The notes below the pieces were generated by a model. That model ran no database searches, had not been told where the DNA came from, and saw only the letters and a list, made by a program, of their open reading frames with translations. A stretch of DNA of 38,850 bases from Anaerolineae bacterium (GTDB taxonomy: Bacteria; Chloroflexota; Anaerolineae; DRVO01), in contig JABLXR010000038.1 of assembly GCA_013178015.1 (NCBI GenBank), forward strand, positions 1-38,850. Reading direction: 5' to 3'. Numbering within the stretch: position 1 is the stretch's first letter; every line of letters begins with the position of its first letter. This document shows positions 1 through 6,817 of the stretch, one piece after another. Made by a program: the position numbers and the translations under genes.

Positions 1-246
1 TGGCGGCTCACCGCTCAAGCACAAGCGAGGAGTGCGCGCGCCCACGCGCGCTTTGCCCCCAGATGCCTGCTACCCCTGGCGGCTCACCGCTCAAGCACAA
101 GCGAGGAGTGCGCGCGCCCACGCGCGCCTTGTCCCAGGTGCCTGCCGCCCCTGGCGGCTCACCGCTCAAGCACAAGCGAGGAGTGCGCGCGCCCACGCGC
201 GCTTTGCCCCCAGATGCCTACTGCCTCCGGGGGCTCGGTCCTCAAG
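1..246. repeat. Tandem 75-76 bp GC-rich repeat, about 3.3 copies
   Basis: Units start at 1, 77 and 152, giving periods of 76 and 75 bp; a degenerate fourth start lies at about 226-246. The window edge may cut off more copies. Each unit holds an identical 27-bp core (25-51, 101-127, 176-202) that can form a 7-bp GC hairpin with loop CCCA (34-40 against 45-51). The rest of the unit varies slightly. The same core recurs at 17709, so this is a dispersed family. It lies just upstream of the molybdenum cofactor operon promoter. The short open frames through it are composition artefacts. Confidence 0.9.
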
Positions 247-367
247 GGAATGAGACGAGTGAACAAGGGGCCAGCGGAGGGGCTGGCTGTGTGGGCTCCA
301 GCTCCGAGCGGACCCACGGAGCGGATTCCCCCTGAAGACCCGTCCGCCACACCCTGAGCCCCCACGC

Positions 368-396
368 TTGCCCTGAATCCGCACCGGTGCGATACT
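368..396 (+). promoter_or_regulatory. Promoter of the molybdenum cofactor operon
   Basis: TTGCCC at 368-373 and GATACT at 391-396 are separated by exactly 17 bp, each matching the sigma-70 consensus at four of six positions. The predicted transcription start near 403 falls just before the Moco riboswitch. No other promoter-like pair was seen between the tandem repeats and the riboswitch. Confidence 0.5.
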
Positions 397-429
397 CTTT
401 GCAGTGTCTCCCGACCCCCCTGCGCGGAG

Positions 430-565
430 GGTAATGGGAGCGAGGTTCTCCGAATCGTCGGCCCTACCGGCTTGCGCCCACGGGCCGTCGGTCGCGGTCT
501 GCCCTCGGGCAGCCAAGGGTGGAGGGGGAAACGCCTCCGCCTCCCGTGTTTGGAAAGGAGAACGC
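430..565 (+). ncRNA. Moco (molybdenum cofactor) riboswitch aptamer
   Basis: The 3' part (511-560) closely matches the Moco RNA motif I recall from the leader of E. coli moaA. It has GCCA-A-GGG, a hairpin (519-525 with 534-540) and then the hallmark CGCCTCCCGT...TGGAAAGG. A closing helix P1 pairs 445-451 (GTTCTCC) with 557-563 (GGAGAAC), seven Watson-Crick pairs. An inner helix pairs 459-464 with 482-487. The element lies between a promoter and a Moco biosynthesis operon, which is where this class acts. In the known class Moco binding usually lowers expression of biosynthesis genes. Motif matching was by eye from memory; a covariance model search was not run. Confidence 0.85.
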
Positions 566-620
566 ATGGGCGTGTGTCGTCGTCGCCGGCGTTCTCAGAG
601 AGAACGCCGGTTTCTGTTGT
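557..620 (+). terminator. Riboswitch expression platform: terminator with competing antiterminator
   Basis: A hairpin with an 11-bp perfect stem (586-596 with 600-610, counting the C596-G600 pair) is followed by TTTCTGTTGT, a moderately U-rich tail typical of an intrinsic terminator. The 3' strand of aptamer helix P1, GAGAACGC at 558-565, is also perfectly complementary to 589-596, the left arm of the terminator. The RNA can thus form P1 plus terminator, or the antiterminator (558-565 with 589-596), but not both. Ligand binding should stabilise P1, free the terminator and switch the operon off. Confidence 0.75.
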
Positions 621-642
621 ATGTCTATCATGGGAGGGTACA

Positions 643-1146
643 GTGCCCATCCGTGCGGCAGTGGTCACCGTGAGCGACAAGGGCTACGCCGGCGTGCGCC
701 AGGATGCCAGCGGGCCCCTCCTGTCCCAGTTGTTGCGTTCAGCCCAGGTCGAAGTCCTTTACGAGATCATCGTCCCCGACGACCAGGACCGCGTCGCCGA
801 CACCCTCCGCGCCCTGGCCGACCGCGGAGACCTGGACCTGGTGCTGACCACCGGCGGTACCGGCCCTGCTCCCCGAGATTGGACCCCCGAGGCCACGCGG
901 CAGGTCGTGCACCGGGACTTTCCCGGCCTGGCGGAGCTTCTGCGCTGGGAGGGCTATAAGCGAACTCCCAGGGCCGTTCTATCGCGCGGCGTGGCGGGGC
1001 TTCGAGGCCGCTGCATCATCGTGAACCTTCCCGGAAGCCCGAGGGCCGTGCGCGAGGGCATGGAGGTTCTCGCTCCCCTCCTTGCCCACGCCGTGCAGAT
1101 GGCTCGAGGCGATAACCTGGAGCACCGAGAGAGCGCCCATGACTGA
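643..1146 (+). CDS. mog: Molybdopterin adenylyltransferase (MogA/MoaB family)
   Basis: This is a 167-residue protein of the MoCF-binding fold that adenylates molybdopterin before metal insertion. The N-terminus reads VPIRAAVVTVSDKG, the usual first strand of the family, and LVLTTGGTGPAPRDWTPEA is the conserved TGGTG motif with the downstream D-x-TPEA. The later NLPGSPRAV loop also fits. I chose the GTG at 643 because GGGAGGG lies five bases upstream and the resulting length matches the family. An upstream frame extension to 472 runs through the riboswitch and is rejected. It is the first gene of the Moco operon and overlaps the next gene at ATG/TGA. MogA and MoaB cannot be separated by eye. 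Confidence 0.88.
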   Translation: MPIRAAVVTVSDKGYAGVRQDASGPLLSQLLRSAQVEVLYEIIVPDDQDRVADTLRALADRGDLDLVLTTGGTGPAPRDWTPEATRQVVHRDFPGLAELLRWEGYKRTPRAVLSRGVAGLRGRCIIVNLPGSPRAVREGMEVLAPLLAHAVQMARGDNLEHRESAHD

Positions 1147-2362
1147 GCCCGACGCCTACCCCATCCTCAGTGTAGAAGAGGCCCGGGCACGCATCCTCGG
1201 CATGTGCGTCCCCTTGCCATCGGAGACCGTCCCCATTCTGGAGAGCCTGGACCGGGTGCTGGCCGAGGGCATCTGGGCCGACCGCGACGTGCCGCCCCAG
1301 GACAACTCCGCCATGGACGGGTACGCCGTCCGCGCCGCCGACCTCGTGGCAGAGCCACCCATCCGTCTGCGCGTCGTGGCCGAGGTGGCGGCCGGACATC
1401 CCACCGACGCTGTCATCGGGCCGGGCGAGGCGGCCCGTATCATGACCGGAGCCTTCGTGCCCGCTGGCGCCGATACGGTGGTGCGTTTCGAGGACACCAC
1501 CTCCGGCGATGGCTGGGTGGAGGTGCGACGCATTCCGGCGCCGGGCAGGAACGTACGCCATCGCGGCGAGGACGTCCAACAGGGTCAGTTGGTGCTGCCT
1601 CCGGGCACGCGCGTCCGGCCACAGGAGATCGGCATGATGGCCTCGCTGGGCCGCACTCGGGTGGCGGTGCACCGCCGTCCGCGTGTCGCCATCCTCGCCA
1701 CCGGCGATGAGATCGTGCCCGCCAGTGAGGAGCCGGGCCCGGGACAGATCCGCAACATCAACTCCTACAGCAACGCCGCTCAGGTGCTTCGCGCCGGCGG
1801 CCTTCCCATCCTCCTGGGAGTGGCTAGCGATCGCAGGGATGAGCTGAGCGCGGCGTTGCGTCGGGGGCTGGATGCGAGAGCCGATCTCTTCATCACCTCC
1901 GGCGGCGTGTCGGTGGGAGACTTCGACCTGGTGAAGCAGGTGCTCTCCGCCGAGGGTGAGATGAGCTTCTGGTGGGTGAACATGAAGCCGGGCAAGCCGG
2001 TGGCCTTCGGCACCCTGGCGGGGATTCCGTTGCTGGGCCTCCCCGGTAACCCCGTTTCCGCCATGATCGCCTTCGAGCTCTTCGCCCGCCCCGCCATCTG
2101 TCGCATGCTCGGCCTCTCAGTGGCCGATCCCCCCTCGGTGCGGGCCCGGTTGGTGTCCTCGATCGAGCGCAAGGACGGGCGGCGCCACTATCTGCGCGTC
2201 CGACTGCATCGACAGGGCGAAGACTGTCTCGCCGAGCTCACGGGCGATCAGGGCTCGGGCATCCTCAGCTCAATGGTAGCGGCGGACGGGTTGGCGGTCA
2301 TCCCGGAGGATTGCAGTTACCTTCCGGCCGGGTCCTTCGTGCAAGTGATACTGCTGGAGTAG
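1139..2362 (+). CDS. moeA: Molybdopterin molybdenumtransferase MoeA, copy 1
   Basis: This 407-residue protein inserts molybdate into adenylated molybdopterin. Visible family motifs in order are DNSAMDGYAVRA, RIMTGAFVPAGADTVV, the ATGDEIV segment starting the MoCF domain, TSGGVSVGDFDLVK, MKPGKPVAFG and GLPGNPVSAM. The C-terminal beta domain is complete. The ATG at 1139 overlaps the mog stop; an upstream in-frame GTG at 1082 lies inside mog and is unlikely. Length is normal for MoeA (about 400). It is followed five bases later by a second moeA paralogue, and this copy keeps the canonical PGNP motif. Confidence 0.93.
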   Translation: MTEPDAYPILSVEEARARILGMCVPLPSETVPILESLDRVLAEGIWADRDVPPQDNSAMDGYAVRAADLVAEPPIRLRVVAEVAAGHPTDAVIGPGEAARIMTGAFVPAGADTVVRFEDTTSGDGWVEVRRIPAPGRNVRHRGEDVQQGQLVLPPGTRVRPQEIGMMASLGRTRVAVHRRPRVAILATGDEIVPASEEPGPGQIRNINSYSNAAQVLRAGGLPILLGVASDRRDELSAALRRGLDARADLFITSGGVSVGDFDLVKQVLSAEGEMSFWWVNMKPGKPVAFGTLAGIPLLGLPGNPVSAMIAFELFARPAICRMLGLSVADPPSVRARLVSSIERKDGRRHYLRVRLHRQGEDCLAELTGDQGSGILSSMVAADGLAVIPEDCSYLPAGSFVQVILLE

Positions 2363-2366
2363 CAGC

Positions 2367-3596
2367 GTGAGGTCTTCCGACTATCCGATGATCGAGCCTG
2401 ACGAGGCCTGGCGGCGCATAGCGGCCGCGTTGAGCCCGCTGCCTCCCGTCCAGGTACCCCTGGGCGAAGCCCATGGGCTCATCCTGGCTGAGGAGGTGGT
2501 GGCGCGGGAGGACCTGCCTCCCTTCGCCGCCTCCGCCATGGACGGATACGCCGTCATCGCTGCCGATCCCGCACCCGAGCGGGAGGTGATCGCCCAGTGG
2601 GAAGCCGGGCAGAGCGGGGTGGGCACCGTCCGGCTGGGCACTGCAGTGCGCATCATGACCGGAGCGCCCCTGCCCCCAGGCGCGGACGCGGTCGTCCCCT
2701 TCGAGGACGCCGACGAGCGTAACGGCTTCGTTCGCCTGCGGACCCCCGTGCGCACCGGGCAGTACGTGCGGCCAGCCGGGCAGGACGTCGCCATCGGAGA
2801 CTCGCTGTTGAGGGCGGGCATGCGTCTGGGCCCGGCCGAGATCGGCCTCCTCGCTTCCCTGGGCCACACCGCCGTGTCGGTGCATCCGCGACCGCGCGTG
2901 GCCATTCTCACCACCGGGAGTGAGTTGGTACCGGCCGAAGCCACTCCCGGCCCGGGGCAGATACGGGACAGCAACGGCCCGGCGCTGACCGCGGCCGTGA
3001 TCGAGGCCGGCTGCAGCCCCCTGCCCCTGGGGCCGGTGGCCGACGACGCCCATGCCCTGCGGGCCGCCATCCTCGATGGAGCAGCCCGGGCCGACATGCT
3101 CCTCACCAGCGGCGGGGTGTCCATGGGCGTCAAGGACCTCGTCAAGCCCCTGCTGGCCGAGCTGGGCACCATCCACTTCGGTCGGGTGGCCATCAAACCC
3201 GGCAAACCGCTCACCTTCGCCCTGGTCGGCGGTGTACCCGTCTTCGGGCTGCCCGGATTCCCGGTGTCATCGCTAGTCTGCTTCGAGAACTTCGTCCGTC
3301 CGGCCTTGAGGCTCATGGCGGGGCACACCCGTCTGTGGCGGCCTGAGGTGCCCGTTCGCCTCACCCACGACCTGCACCACGACGCCGAGCGCACCGAGTT
3401 CCAGCGCTCCGTCGTCACCCAAAGGGAGGGAGTCCTCTGGGCCACCACCACCGGCTCCCAGGTGTCGGGCCGACTGAAGTCGCTCGTGGGCGCCAACGCG
3501 CTCCTGCGACTGCCCCGTGGCCTCGGCGACTTCTACGCTGGGGACGAGGTCATAGCCATCATGGTGGAACGGCCCGAGGTGGAGCGGCAGACATGA
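2367..3596 (+). CDS. moeA: Molybdopterin molybdenumtransferase MoeA, copy 2 (variant motif)
   Basis: This is a second full-length MoeA-like protein of 409 residues directly behind the first. It shows SAMDGYAVIA, RIMTGAPLPPGADAVVPFED, LTTGSELVP, TSGGVSMGVKDLVK, IKPGKPLTFA and GLPGFPVSSL. It differs from copy 1 at signature sites: PGFP replaces PGNP, TGSEL replaces TGDE, and SMGVKD replaces SVGDFD. GTG 2367 has GGAG ten bases upstream; ATG 2388 is an alternative giving MIEPDEAW. Some organisms carry two MoeA types thought to differ in metal (Mo or W) or partner, so functional divergence is plausible but not shown here. Confidence 0.9.
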   Translation: MRSSDYPMIEPDEAWRRIAAALSPLPPVQVPLGEAHGLILAEEVVAREDLPPFAASAMDGYAVIAADPAPEREVIAQWEAGQSGVGTVRLGTAVRIMTGAPLPPGADAVVPFEDADERNGFVRLRTPVRTGQYVRPAGQDVAIGDSLLRAGMRLGPAEIGLLASLGHTAVSVHPRPRVAILTTGSELVPAEATPGPGQIRDSNGPALTAAVIEAGCSPLPLGPVADDAHALRAAILDGAARADMLLTSGGVSMGVKDLVKPLLAELGTIHFGRVAIKPGKPLTFALVGGVPVFGLPGFPVSSLVCFENFVRPALRLMAGHTRLWRPEVPVRLTHDLHHDAERTEFQRSVVTQREGVLWATTTGSQVSGRLKSLVGANALLRLPRGLGDFYAGDEVIAIMVERPEVERQT

Positions 3597-4582
3597 CCGC
3601 CAGCCTGCGCGATGCCTTCGGGCGCTCTATCACCTACTTGCGCCTCTCCGTCACGGACCGCTGCAACCTGCGCTGTCTCTACTGCATGCCCGAGGAGGGC
3701 GTCCCGCTCAAGCGCCACGATCACATTCTGCGCTACGAGGAGATCGTTCGGCTGGTTCGGCTGGGAGCAGAGCTGGGAATCACCAAAGTGAGAGTCACCG
3801 GGGGCGAGCCCTTGGTGCGCCCTGGAGTGGTGCAGTTGGTCCGGATGCTGTCCGACATCCCCGGTCTGGCCGACATCGCCCTTACCACCAACGGCATCCT
3901 CCTGGCCCAGCACGCCCGGGGACTGGCAGAGGCGGGCCTTAAGCGCGTCAACGTCAGCCTCGACACTCTTCGGCCGGAGCGCTTCCAGCGCATCGCTCGG
4001 CGCGGTCGGCTGCAGGACGTCCTCGACGGACTTGAGGCCGCTCGCTCCGCCGGGCTCTCGCCCATCAAGGTCAACATGGTGGTCATCCGCGGCCTCAACG
4101 ACGACGAGGTGGTGGACTTCGCTCGCCTGAGCATCAGCGAGGGTTGGCACGTCCGCTTCATCGAGGTCATGCCTCTGGGGGAAGGGGAGCACTGGACCCA
4201 CGACGGGTTCGTCCCCGCCTCGGAGATGCGGGCCCGCATTGAGGCAGAGCTGGGCCCACTGGCACCCCTCCCCAGCGACCGGAGCGGTCCCGCCCGCACC
4301 TATCGCCTCCACGACGCGCCAGGGACGGTCGGCCTCATCACCCCGGTGACAGAGCATTTCTGCGGCACCTGCAACCGCCTGCGGCTCTCCGCTGATGGGC
4401 GCCTGGTAGCCTGTCTCCTCCGCGGGGGAGAGCTGGACGTGCGCGGTCCTCTGCGGCGCGGCGCTACCGATGACGAGTTGCGCGCCCTGCTCCTTCAAGC
4501 GGTGGCCTTGAAGCCGGCTGGGCATCGCCTGGCGCAAGGCGAGCCTCTGCCCGCCAGGAGCATGTCGGGCATCGGAGGGTAG
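3593..4582 (+). CDS. moaA: GTP 3',8-cyclase MoaA (radical SAM)
   Basis: MoaA carries out the first step of molybdopterin synthesis, converting GTP to 3',8-cyclo-dihydro-GTP together with MoaC. The radical-SAM cluster motif CNLRCLYC lies at residues 24-31. The second, C-terminal Fe-S cluster is marked by FCGTCNRLRLSADG and a later cysteine in LVACL. The protein ends in the Gly-Gly tail (SGIGG) needed by MoaA. Length is 329 residues, normal for the family. The ATG overlaps the stop of moeA copy 2 by four bases, indicating translational coupling. Confidence 0.96.
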   Translation: MTASLRDAFGRSITYLRLSVTDRCNLRCLYCMPEEGVPLKRHDHILRYEEIVRLVRLGAELGITKVRVTGGEPLVRPGVVQLVRMLSDIPGLADIALTTNGILLAQHARGLAEAGLKRVNVSLDTLRPERFQRIARRGRLQDVLDGLEAARSAGLSPIKVNMVVIRGLNDDEVVDFARLSISEGWHVRFIEVMPLGEGEHWTHDGFVPASEMRARIEAELGPLAPLPSDRSGPARTYRLHDAPGTVGLITPVTEHFCGTCNRLRLSADGRLVACLLRGGELDVRGPLRRGATDDELRALLLQAVALKPAGHRLAQGEPLPARSMSGIGG

Positions 4583-4585
4583 GCG

Positions 4586-5059
4586 ATGGAGCTGTCCCAT
4601 CTGGACGAACGGGGTCAAGCCCGGATGGTAGACGTGGGGGGGAAGCCGAACACTGTGCGCGAGGCCGTGGCCCGGGGCGAGGTGGCCATGTCCTCAGAGA
4701 CGCTGGCGCTCATCCGCGCCGGCCAGGTGCCCAAGGGAGACGTGCTGGCCCTGGCCCGCGTGGCCGGCATAATGGGGGCCAAGCGCACCCCCGACCTAGT
4801 GCCCCTGTGTCACCCGCTGCTCCTCTCGGCCGTGGAGGTGGACCTGAGCCTGGACGAGGAGCGCTCCGCGGTGGCGATCGAGGCGCGGGTGCGGTGCACC
4901 GGCCAGACCGGGGTGGAGATGGAAGCCCTCACGGCGGTGGCGGTGGCCGCCCTGACCGTGTATGACATGTGCAAGGCGGTGGACCCGGGCATGCGCATGC
5001 ACAACCTGCGGCTCGTGCGGAAAAGCGGCGGTCGCAGTGGGACCGTGGTGCTCGAATGA
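4586..5059 (+). CDS. moaC: Cyclic pyranopterin monophosphate synthase MoaC
   Basis: This 157-residue protein converts the MoaA product into cyclic pyranopterin monophosphate. It contains the hallmark segments [35 protein letters not shown] and [11 protein letters not shown]; the lysine in DMCKAVD belongs to the active site in this family. It starts three bases after moaA and its stop overlaps the ATG of the next gene. The pairing moaA-moaC is standard; no moaD or moaE follows, so molybdopterin synthase must be encoded elsewhere. Confidence 0.96.
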   Translation: MELSHLDERGQARMVDVGGKPNTVREAVARGEVAMSSETLALIRAGQVPKGDVLALARVAGIMGAKRTPDLVPLCHPLLLSAVEVDLSLDEERSAVAIEARVRCTGQTGVEMEALTAVAVAALTVYDMCKAVDPGMRMHNLRLVRKSGGRSGTVVLE

Positions 5060-5532
5060 GTCACTCCGAGGGAGTGTGGACAGTGGATCGAAACAGGATC
5101 GGGCAGTTGGTGGCGGTGTGCCTCAGCGAGACCAAGGGCACCCCCAAGACGAATGTGGGATCAGGTCTCCTACGTGTGGATTGGGGGCTGGAGGGCGACG
5201 CCCACGCCGGCAAGTGGCACCGGCAGGTGAGCCTGCTGGCGCTGGAGAGCATCGAGAAGATGAAGGCCAAGGGCCTTAACGTCGCCCCAGGAAGCTTCGC
5301 CGAAAACCTCACCACCAGCGGCCTGGTCCTCCATACCCTTCCCGTGGGCACCCGCATGAGGATCGGCGGCGCCCTGGTCGAGGTAACCCAGATCGGCAAG
5401 GTGTGCCACGACCGCTGTGCCGTCTACGAACAGGCCGGCGACTGCGTCATGCCCCGCGAGGGCATCTTCGTCAAGGTCCTCGAGGGAGGGCGGGTGCGGG
5501 CCGGGGACCCGGTAGAGGTGCTGGAGCGATAG
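5056..5532 (+). CDS. MOSC-domain protein
   Basis: This 158-residue single-domain MOSC protein has the family pattern: [44 protein letters not shown], and the CHDRC segment with the cysteine typical of MOSC domains. MOSC domains are found in Moco sulfurases and in small proteins thought to handle Moco or sulfur. The start ATG overlaps the moaC stop (ATGA), making it the last member of the Moco operon. Its position supports a Moco-maturation or carrier role; the precise function is unknown. Confidence 0.85.
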   Translation: MSHSEGVWTVDRNRIGQLVAVCLSETKGTPKTNVGSGLLRVDWGLEGDAHAGKWHRQVSLLALESIEKMKAKGLNVAPGSFAENLTTSGLVLHTLPVGTRMRIGGALVEVTQIGKVCHDRCAVYEQAGDCVMPREGIFVKVLEGGRVRAGDPVEVLER

Positions 5533-5592
5533 GGTCGCCTCCCAGCCCGCTGGCGACGCAGGAGAGGGGACATGCGGCGCCGGCGGCCGCTG

Positions 5593-6774
5593 CTACCCCT
5601 CGCGGGACCGGCGGAGCCACACTGGCAAGAAGCACGCCCCAACTGCCGTCATGGCGCCCGCCAGTATCAGGAAGCCCGCACTCAGGCTGAGGACCTCGGC
5701 CACCCGTCCGACTACGGGCTGGAAAAGGAAGGTACCGGTAGCGGCCGTCATGCTGAGCAACCCGGTCACGACGCCGACTTGCCGGGGAAAGCGTCGGTTA
5801 GTGTAGATCATGACGTTCGGGTAGATGCCCCCAGCGGCCAGGCCGGCTACAGTCGCAGCCAGGTACGCCTCGCCCGAGGAGGACGAGAGGGCAAACCCAC
5901 CGATGGCCAGCCCCGAGATGAGGCCGCTGGCCATGACTACCGCTGGAAGGCTGAACCGCGACACCACGGCGCCCTGGAAGAGCCTCCCCACCAGGATGGC
6001 CCCCCAGAAGAGCGACAGAGCCACCCCCGCCTGCAGCGAGCCCACCCCGTACTGGCCCTCCATGAAGAGCACGGCCCAGGACGTCATCCCGTGCTCCCCG
6101 GCCACGTAGAACAGCAGCGCCAGCGCGCTCAGAACCACCAGGTAGTTCCGGGCCAGTCTGGAGAGTGGTTGGCTTGGGGATGCCTCCCGGTGCCGGCTGG
6201 GGGCCGACGGCATGCGAGACGCAGCCCCCAGAACCAGCAGTACCGCGGAGAGGGCGGCCACTGCGGCAAAGGCCGTCCGCCACCCCCGGCCCACCTGGAG
6301 CAGGGCCCCCGCCCCCATCGGAGCTGTCAGGGCTCCTACCCCGTAGCCCATGTGCACCAGGTTCATCATCCAGGCGCCGCCACCGATTTGTGCTGGCAGG
6401 ACGTTCAGGCCCGTCTCGATGAACCCGGAGCCCAGCCCGAACAGGAAGTACGACACCAGCAGCTCAGGATACCGGCTCGACAGAGCGCACCCGCCCAGCG
6501 ACAGCACCACCCCTAGCCAGGCTGCCAGCAAGGTCGGCTTCAGGCCGATCCGGTCCAGTACGAACCCGCCCAGCAGGCACCCACACATGAAGCCCAGTGA
6601 ACCCGCCGCCAGCAGAACGCCTACCGCCGTCTCTCGGATGCTCAGGTCAGCCATGACCCGAGGCAGGACCGGCCCCAGCACCGTCTGGCCCAGGCCGTGG
6701 CCCACCATCCCTAGTGTCGCCAGAACCGCCAGCCACCGCACCGAGCCGGGGACCGACCCCTCGCCAGCCAGCAC
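5593..6774 (-). CDS. Major facilitator superfamily transporter
   Basis: This is a polytopic membrane protein of about 393 residues whose hydrophobicity fits 12 helices. It starts at a helix with GMVGHGLGQTVLGPVLPRV and has an A-motif-like loop GGFVLDRIGLKP after helix 2. The start is uncertain: the open frame runs back into the preceding gene, but GTG 6774 or TTG 6792 (GGGAGG 12 bases upstream) fit the end of that gene at 6818. It is the last gene of a minus-strand group with the propeller/glycoside hydrolase and the fumarase-like lyase, so the substrate could be a sugar or organic acid; nothing in the sequence fixes it. Confidence 0.8.
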   Translation of the reverse strand: MLAGEGSVPGSVRWLAVLATLGMVGHGLGQTVLGPVLPRVMADLSIRETAVGVLLAAGSLGFMCGCLLGGFVLDRIGLKPTLLAAWLGVVLSLGGCALSSRYPELLVSYFLFGLGSGFIETGLNVLPAQIGGGAWMMNLVHMGYGVGALTAPMGAGALLQVGRGWRTAFAAVAALSAVLLVLGAASRMPSAPSRHREASPSQPLSRLARNYLVVLSALALLFYVAGEHGMTSWAVLFMEGQYGVGSLQAGVALSLFWGAILVGRLFQGAVVSRFSLPAVVMASGLISGLAIGGFALSSSSGEAYLAATVAGLAAGGIYPNVMIYTNRRFPRQVGVVTGLLSMTAATGTFLFQPVVGRVAEVLSLSAGFLILAGAMTAVGACFLPVWLRRSREG

Positions 6775-6817
6775 CGCTTCCGAAGGACGCAACCCTAGAC
6801 CAGACCTCCCGCAGATG

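Noticed and set aside
1-240. Possible CRISPR array
   Set aside because: Units are contiguous, nearly identical over 75 bp and have no unique spacers; no cas genes are present in the window.
472-642. N-terminal extension of the Mog frame
   Set aside because: It overlaps the Moco aptamer and has no ribosome site or similarity; GTG 643 has a good site.
566-673. Arg-rich small frame starting at the ATG after the riboswitch
   Set aside because: It runs through the terminator hairpin and overlaps the mog start. Its Arg-rich sequence is what the GC stem would encode by chance.
3533-4618. 361-residue frame on the minus strand across moaA
   Set aside because: It is antisense to a complete moaA with strong motifs and is a high-GC mirror frame with no recognisable domain.
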